The notes under the pieces: generated by a model
Told to the model about the DNA's origin: nothing
The model's input: only the letters and a program-made list of their open reading frames with translations
Database searches by the model: none
Position numbers and translations under genes: made by a program
Assembly (NCBI GenBank): GCA_038501625.1
Contig: JAZAYU010000013.1
Location: 5,022,001-5,086,000 of the forward strand
Length of the DNA stretch: 64,000 bases
Origin: Corbicula japonica
Lineage: Eukaryota; Mollusca; Bivalvia; Venerida; Cyrenidae
Direction of reading: 5' to 3'
Shown: in pieces, positions 23,301 to 32,300 of the stretch
How positions within the stretch are numbered: the stretch's first letter is position 1
Layout of the letters: the number at the start of each line of letters is the position of its first letter

Positions 23301-26300
23301 ACATATAAAATATAAAAAAGACAAAGCAAACAAATTACCAGACTAGTAGCTAGTCTATTGATTTCACTCTTTAAATATCTGACGTTCGTCCTTATGGCCT
23401 TTATCAAATTTAAAAAACAAAACAAAAAACAAATAAAGACCATATGGCTAAAATGTCCGATATTAAAAGAGTGAAATCAACTGTAACCATCTTTTAAAAT
23501 TCCGAAACAGATACCAGTGCTACTTGAGATAATGGTCAAAATCATGCTGATCAAATTTCATCTTGTCCGTTATGGAAATCTGAGCTAGCCCATGGATAAG
23601 GGTTCAGAAAATTTGAACTTGTCCAATCTGATTTTCAACTAGTCCTGGGCTTGGGGCTAGCAGGTTTGTCCAGCCTGCAACTGTGTGATCTTGTTGATTC
23701 ACATCCAAACAACACTGTTCTAAGAGTAATGTTGATTTTCCGAGATCAAATGTGCGGCATCAAGTAAAAACACATAGTGATCATACCATGGCATTTTTTT
23801 ATTCATTACAGGCTGACTCATTTGTCATGAAAATCAATGCTCAACAGAAAATTGAATATTGCTTGAAGTTGAAAAAAGAAGAGTTGTTTTATCATAAGAT
23901 GCTGGAATTTAATAGCAATTGCCTGCCACAAATCTTATTTTAATTAGACTTTGTTGGGATCAGTCATGGAAAATTCAACTTTCCTTGCAGCAAAATGCAA
24001 AAAAATCTGCATTAGTTCAAAACTGTAGATTAAATCTATTTCAGGTGTGGGCCTTGCAGAAATATAGCACCGATATTTGTACAGCTTAGCCAGAAATACC
24101 CTAAAGCTGTTTTCTTAAAAGTGGATGTGGACCAATGTCAGGTAAGGAACTGAAGTTTAAACCCTTTGCTCCATATAATGATATGCCTTTTCAGGGTTTT
24201 TTATCACTGTCTGTGCCTCCGGTAAATGGAGGCGTTCCCAAAGCAAATGGCCCTGTTCCCAATGAAATAAAGCTTACATTTTTCCCATTGAAAACATCCT
24301 CATTCCAGAATATCTGCAGAAATCATATTGAATATACGAAAATGAATGGTAACAATTGTTTTTTCCACATCTATGATGTAAGAAAAGTGCCCCGGATGAA
24401 AGCATACTACAGCGATAAATTACAAACTCTTCCGCATATCTTAGCATAATGTATTTTTTACGACAATGTCTTCGCACAACAGCAAATATTACAGAAAGAA
24501 AATTTGCGAGCAAAACAGTGCACAACAATTGCATCGATGTTTGCAAAGCCATCTGAATCTACGTCATCAGAACATTCAGTCACATGTCATAAACTGCGTC
24601 CCCAGATCATGCACCAGAGGCAGAAGCAGAACAGTCTGCATCACCGCAGCCACTGCCAATTGTTACGGCAGGTCCGTCATTTAGTGAGTTTGCATCATTG
24701 CAGCCATCGCCCAGGATGTCTACATGTACCATTAAATAACTACCATAACACTGTGTTTTTCAAGGATTTCAATTTTATAGGATGGATAATTTAAAGGAAC
24801 AAATTATTTTCCTTTAAAGGTTTGCCAATAATAAATGTTAACTAGTAAAGTATATTGTTATAGTAAAATGTACTGATTGAACAAAATAATTGCACACAAA
24901 ATTTTCCCAAAATGGACTATTTTAGTGACGCAAAAATTCCCAAAATGGGCATTTTTGTCGATAAAAATTCCCAAAATTACCAGACTCCTTTTCCCAAAAT
25001 AGGCAGAAAAAACCCTGCTTTTTGTGGCATGGGCCAACAGTGCAGATCCAGATCAGCTGGCACATCTGTGCTGTCTGATCGGGATCAGAAGTGTGCGCTT
25101 CTTGGTCATAAGCAAGCTAATAAATTTATTTAAAAAAAAATAAAATTCTAATTATTAGATTAAAAAGGGAACATTGCAGATCCTGATCAGATGAAACTGA
25201 TGTGTCGTCTGATCTGGATCTATGCTGTTTGCCCACGCAACAAAGACGTATCTGTGGAGTAAGGGATTAAGTAAGGTGAAACCAGAAGGGAGTGATTTGT
25301 TCTTATTGTAAATAACCTAAATGTTTTTCAAATCCAGATGAATGCAACAAATTATTGATTTAATCCTTAAAATAATTACACTAAGGGCTTGTGAATATTT
25401 TCAATTCTTACCCAACTGTTGAATAAAATTTGTGGTATCACTGTGATACTATCCCAGTCTATTAAATGGCCATTTATTGCATTCATTTGGATGTGAAAAA
25501 CATTTGGAACAGCCATGTGGAAATTAATGCAATCAATGACATGCTTTTTTGCATGGTATTTTTAGCGAAAGAAAATTGTGTGTAAATTACAAATTAAATA
25601 AAACTGATCAAACAATTGTGTTTTGAAATAAAGATATAACCACACAAAAAATATGTAACATATCTATGCATAGATATCCAAATTTATTCATAGTGAAATG
25701 CCTGTAAAACATGTAGGAGAATCAATTAATTAAAAAATATAACCACAGTGACAAAAAAATTGTCTTTAATTTTGATTTCATTTGTATTGTTTTTCTAAAA
25801 ATCATTTTAAAAAAATTAATTTTTTTCTGTATCTATGGTACATGTAACATAATACTTACTAATATAACAAATACATGTATCCAAATGGTGTACTGTAGTA
25901 TCATTTAATTTCGCAAGTGCGAATTTTTGCACAAATCCCGTAAATAACAAATTCTCAGGGGCATGAAGAGAATTTCGTGCAACTGTATGTTCTTATAAAG
26001 AAACACTGTTTAATTGTTTAAAATTTCGATGGGGTTGAATTTCGCGTCCTTTTCCTATTGCAAAATACGTGAAAGTTAAACCATCGCAAAATATAACGAT
26101 ACCACAGTATCAAAATGGTCAGTTATATATTTTTCAGTACTCTAATGATAATTGCAAATTATTAATTAAAATAAATTGAAATAACATATAAAACATATTA
26201 AACACATTTTTCCCAATAAAAGGACCCACCCTATTCCTAATATGTTGAAAAATCACTGTGCAAAATACAATGACTCAATTGCAGTTGTTCGTTTCAGGAA

Positions 26301-29300
26301 ACTGCTCAAAGTCAGGGTGTCACTGCAATGCCAACATTTATTTTTTACCGAAACAAAGTGAAAATCGACTCACAACGAGGGGCTGACCCTGCCGCCTTGG
26401 AAGAAAAGATTAAGAAGTGGTACGGAGAAGGGGATGAAGATGGTGGTGACGAAGTGCTTGTTAAAGGACACGTAAGTTTTTAAAACTAAATTATTGTGGC
26501 ATATAGTCTTTCTCTTATATACACAATTGAATCAGAGTTTAAACCTTTGTTACAAATGTTGTTGTAGCAGTTGGGGCATTAGTGGTCGAGGAAGGATTCT
26601 AGTAGGGCATCTTTGACCAGTGTAGATCTAAATCTCCCGCCACATCCATGCTGCCTGATTAGGATCTGCACTGTTTGCTTTTTGGTCAGAAATTACCTAA
26701 GAATCAGAAAGCGGACAGTACAGATCCTGATCGCATTGCACAGATATGCCAGCTGATCTGGATCTAAAATGTTTGCCCACACCAAAAACTTTGATAAAGG
26801 AAGGATTAATTTTGCATGAAGAAATTTTGCACTTGTCAAAGCCGTAATTAATATATTCTTGCACGGTTAAATTCAGACAATTATATATCTGTGAATATTA
26901 TAATTATATTATTACAAAGATGTACATGGTGTAATTTTGCTGGAATTTAAATTATTGCTAAAAATACTTACAGCACGTCAGATTTATTCACTTTCATTTT
27001 TTATCCAGATTTTATTTCCTTCTTACTCAAATTTGGGCAGAAGTAAATGTGGCTTTCTATAGACAAGATGTAACTGTCAGCTTTGTTTTGCAGATGGATT
27101 TATCAACTTTCATCAACAAATCTGGCTGTGAATGTCTCAATGAATCAGATGATCATCCGCTGGCACATTGTCTTACAGCCAAGGGAGGTTATTTAGAGTC
27201 AGACTGCGATGAACAGGTGAGTTATTTTCCCCTGAGGCTGATATATTTTATTTTGTTTGTTAAAGCAATTCTGTGCAGAATGAATTATTAACAGTTGTTT
27301 CTGTTTTGCAAGGGGATGTTATTTAGACTGTGATGAACAGGTGAGTTACTGCCCCTGACTGTCAGGGTGACAAAGTTGATCTTGCTTGATAAAGCAACTC
27401 TCTGCAGAATTAGTTTCTAACAGTTGTTTCTGTTTTGCAAGGGGAGGCTATTTAGAGGCAGACTTTGATCAACAGCTGAGACTGACAAAAATTTGGCTAT
27501 AAATATATACATGTGTTTTTATGCATGTGCGGCCAGTGTAGATCCCATCAGCCAGCACATCTATGCTGTCTGATCAGGATCTGATCAGATAGATATGCCG
27601 GCTGATCTGGGTCTACACTGGTCATACATGCATCAAAAGGCATAAATATAGAGTAAAGGGTAAAGACCAGTCTTTGTCTTCTGCAAATTTTATTATTAAC
27701 AATTTTTTCTGATTTTTACCATTTTCTCCATAGATACACCTTTAATGCATTGGAAAACAGTGTAGATCCAGATCAGCCAGCACATCTGTTAGGTTTTTTC
27801 TGACCAAAATGCAACCAGTGCAGATCCTGATCAGATGGCACGAATGTGCCAGCTGATCTGGATCTACACTGGTCGAACATGCGTAAAAATGCGTTTATAT
27901 GGAGGAAAGGGTAAAATCAGAATATCAACCTGGTGTGTTTATATTTCAGTTAATCATAAGTATAGAGTTCACACAGCCTGTGAAGATACATTCTCTAAAG
28001 ATATATGGACCTAAAGGTAAGGGGAACTTTGTCACCTTGACCTGGAAGTAGTACATCTCATTCTTTACCCTTTACTCCATAGACACACCTTTATTGCGTA
28101 GGCGAACAGTTTAGATCCAGATCAGCCGGCACATCCATGCCGTCTGATCAGGATCTAAACTGTTTGCTTTTTTATTCATTAGGTTATTTCTGACCAAAAT
28201 GCGACCAGTGCATATCCTGATCAGACAGGACGGTTGTGTTGGCTGATCTGGATATACACTTGTGGCACATGCGTAAAAATGAGTACATATGGAGGTTAAC
28301 CTATTACTCCATAGTCCATACTGGGCTCACGATCATAAAACTGGTCACCATTTTAGCCAGTTAGATGCTTGAGATTTGAGACTGGTCTCCAATCTGATCT
28401 CAGTTTTGAGATTTTGGGCCCAGGTTTTATCACATGTGCAAGAGTTTGAATACAGATGGGCCTGCACTTATTTTCTACTTATCAGGATCTACACTGTCAT
28501 GTTTTAATTTATTAGGTTATTTTTTTTTAATTAAGACCAAGATGTAAAGAGTGTAGATCAAGATCAGATGACACAGATTTTCCAGCTGGTCTGGATCTAC
28601 ACTGTTCCCCAATGTTATTAAAGTCATATGGTGGTGTAAGGGTTCACTGTGTACTCCATAGATATGCCTTGTATCTCAATGGATACTAGTGTAGATCCAA
28701 ATCATTTGGCACCTCTGTACTGTTTTATCTGGATCTACACTATTCCATTCTTGGTCAGAAATAACCTGATTAATTTAAATGTGAACATTGCAGATCCTGA
28801 TCAGATAGCATGTATTTGCTGGCTGATCTTGTTCTACAGTAGTCACCCATGGGGAAGGGAAAAAAATTACATTTTTATCAATAAATGATAATTCATAAGA
28901 ATTATGAAATTTATATGTTGGATATTGTAAAAGCCCTTCAGGTAACTATTTTCCTGTGTTTAGAGCATAAAGCTGCATATGAACTCAGCATTGACTAACT
29001 TTAACCTTTGATTGTTTACTTCTGGTCATGCACTGAATCAACAAGAACTATTGCAAACACTTCTGTGCAAAATTGGGCAACATGTAGCAGTTAAGTTTGA
29101 CAACCATCGCAAAAACAAGAAGTTAAATGGCCCAAAAATGAAAAATGGTATTTGCAATATTGTGTTTTATCATGGTCTTACCATGGCAAGCAAAATCATG
29201 AGCATAGTGAGTGCATGTAAATTGGATAACACAGCAAAGCATTACTTTCATAATTGAATTGTCGTTATTTTTCAGATGAATGTCCAAAGAAAGTTAAAGT

Positions 29301-32300
29301 TTTCCAGCTAATGAGTGATAGGTCATAATACTCAAACATATGCCAGACTTGTTGTTGCTCCTACAATTATCAATGCAAGGTAGTTAGGTAACTGAGAATG
29401 GCATAATTGCATATTGTTATCGTGTTATATTTTCAGACAAAGGTCCTAAGACAGTTAAAGTGTTCCAGAACCAGCCCCGGTCTCTAGACTTTGATTCTGC
29501 TGACAGTATGACACCCACACAACAGTTAGAGTACGTCTTTGTTGATTTTTAAACATTTCCTCCATAAATATACACACCTTTATGGCATGGGCGAACACTG
29601 TTGATCCAGATCTGCCAGCACAATGTGCCATCTGATCAGGATCTGCATTGTGCGCTATTTGATTTATTAGGTTATTTCTGACCAAAATGAGATAGCCAAT
29701 TTTAAATGTATACATCTCATTTATATACCAACAATTCCCGCCAAAAGCAGTCATGGAATACAGGAAAATCTTAATTTTAGGAACCTAGAGAATAATGGTT
29801 GGGGCACTTAATGGCGGGAAACCAATTTATCATGTGAATTATAACCTAATATGGTGGAGTGGTGGAGCAATGTATAAAAACGTGAGCAACATGGAAGAAC
29901 AAACAATAGTATTCTCCCAATAACTTGACAGACATGTGACATATAAATGCTCATTATCAGTTATCAGTATCGAAAAACAAACAACTTTTAAACACAGAAA
30001 ATGTCAAATTCGCAATAACCTCGCAACAAAAGGCAGTTTAGTGAAAATAGAAGAGTTATCCTGGGCCTGAAACAAACAAAAAAAACAACAAAAAAGCTGC
30101 TTTTACATTAAGTAGACAGTTACTTGTCCTATTGCCTGGAAAAACTGCACCTCCCCTGTCTCTTAAGGAAACCATTGCTTCTAACTTGATTTCAGCCATC
30201 TTCCTTCGAACGGGTGTGCATTTTATAGCTGAAATGACTCTGTTTGTCCACCATCAAGTTTAATAAATTGGTGATCAAAGATTTAGGTCTAACCTGACCT
30301 CATGTGCACATTTGATGCCTATTATCACACATACATGCGCAAAGGAATCCGTCTTAGGTGCGATAATCACTTATTAACAGGGTTGGCACCAATCGACCGG
30401 CCCTGGTTTATACCGGCAGTTTTAACGGGTTAAAATCGTCCCAGTCAATACTCTCCAAGTGGTCGATATTGGTCAATTAAACTTTTTTAAGCCAAAGTAA
30501 GAATTATTTTAATTGTAGTGTTTTATCAACCAACTATCAACAGAGAATGATTCATTAATTTGAGAAATCTTTTTAGCACAGGCAATTTGCACCACCAGTA
30601 GGTGTTACACACTTGCCCATAAACACTTGTCAGAAGATGGAGGGTGTGGTGTCTCACGTCTGTTGTATATTGAACTTGGGAACATGTCAATTAAGATCCT
30701 AATATGTTTATTTAAGGATTATCCAAAAACCATAAAGTACGAGGTATTATACACTTGTCAATTAACCGGTCAATAAGCCAACCCTGCTTTTCAAAAGCAA
30801 AAGCTATGTCAAATGTGTGATTTTTATGTTTAAATATTTCAGTTTGATCCCAGGAGACATTCAGGAGGGAAGTGTAACCCAGCTGCGATATGTCAAATTC
30901 CAGAGTGTCACCAGTATTTTTTATGTTTAACTATTTCAGTTTGATCCCAGAAGACATTCAGGAGGGAAGTGTAACCCAGCTGCGATATGTCAAATTGCAG
31001 AGTGTCACCAGTATCTTTTATATTTAAATATTTCAGTTTGATACCAGAAGACATTCAGGAGGGAAGTGTAACCCAGCTGCGATATGTCAAATTCCAGAGT
31101 GTCACCAGTATTTTTTATGTTTAACTATTTCAGTTTGATCCCAGAAGACATTCAGGAGGGAAGTGTAACCCAGCTGCGATATGTCAAATTCCAGAGTGTC
31201 ACCAGTATCTTTTATGTTTGACTATTTCAGTTTGATCCCAGAAGACATTCAGGAGGGAAGTGTAACCCAGCTGCGATATGTCAAATTCCAGAACGTCACC
31301 AGTATCACAGTAAGCAATCCACCATTTCAAGTTGCTTTTTGTGTCGCCCTTTCGAAGGGTTTTAATTTTGGCTTTTTTTGCGGTCAGGTTCAGTTACACC
31401 AATTCAAAACACCACCAATTTAAGTCACTGTCAATTCACAACACCGCCTGGAATGTAGAAAACTATGATACACCAGTACTACACCAGTACATATTATGTC
31501 GCAGATTAACAAAAATCGATGCATGTTTCAAAATAATGTATATTCTTGTATACCTGAATGCAAACTTAAACAACATGAAACAAAGGTTCATGAATGTGAA
31601 GCTAAAACCTGTAGGTTAAGACCAAGTTACATAGATTTGCTGTGTTTCAAATCTGTTATTCTGACTAAGTACCCAAGATTGATGCAAGTGTTCAGCTGAA
31701 CATTCATTAATGTTGTCTAACAGTTAAACCAGTTTTAATCAATTGAAAAGCATGCAGTATACACCCAGATCACAGGGGTCTCATTATCTTTCAAAGTTGA
31801 CGGGGGGTTAATGAAAATGTGTGTGGATTCTGTGTCCTAAACAAACAATATGACAGCTGTTCTCCCAACCACTGAATGAGACCACTGCCTTACAGCTCAC
31901 CCTTGTTTCTATATATATCCTCTACTTCTTAGATACACCATTAGAGTACCAGCCCCTTGGCTTTGCAATGCTATTAGCTTCTTATGTTTTATATGTTTGT
32001 GTGCTTTTGAATGCAACATTGTTGAGCTGATGGGTGGGTTGGATTTATTTCACCAAGACAACTAGTACTTGTATTGTGATAGGAGAACCTGTTTTGGCAA
32101 GTGTGAGGTTGGTGCACCCTTGGAATCTGGTTTAAACCCCCAGTGGCAATTTGATTTGCCACTGACCATTCCAAGGCGGTAACCCCTTGGGTTCTCACTT
32201 TCATTAATTGCTTGCGGCGTCCACATTGAAATTGATTAGATATTGTAATACCATGCTCTCTTTTCCTCTCTGCTGTTTGGCTGTGTGGGGAGGCTGTGTC

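Noticed and set aside
30843..31230. Upstream exon 7 copies as genuine tandem alternative exons
   Set aside because: They lack 5' splice donors, so they cannot be included as internal exons. They are listed as a repeat.
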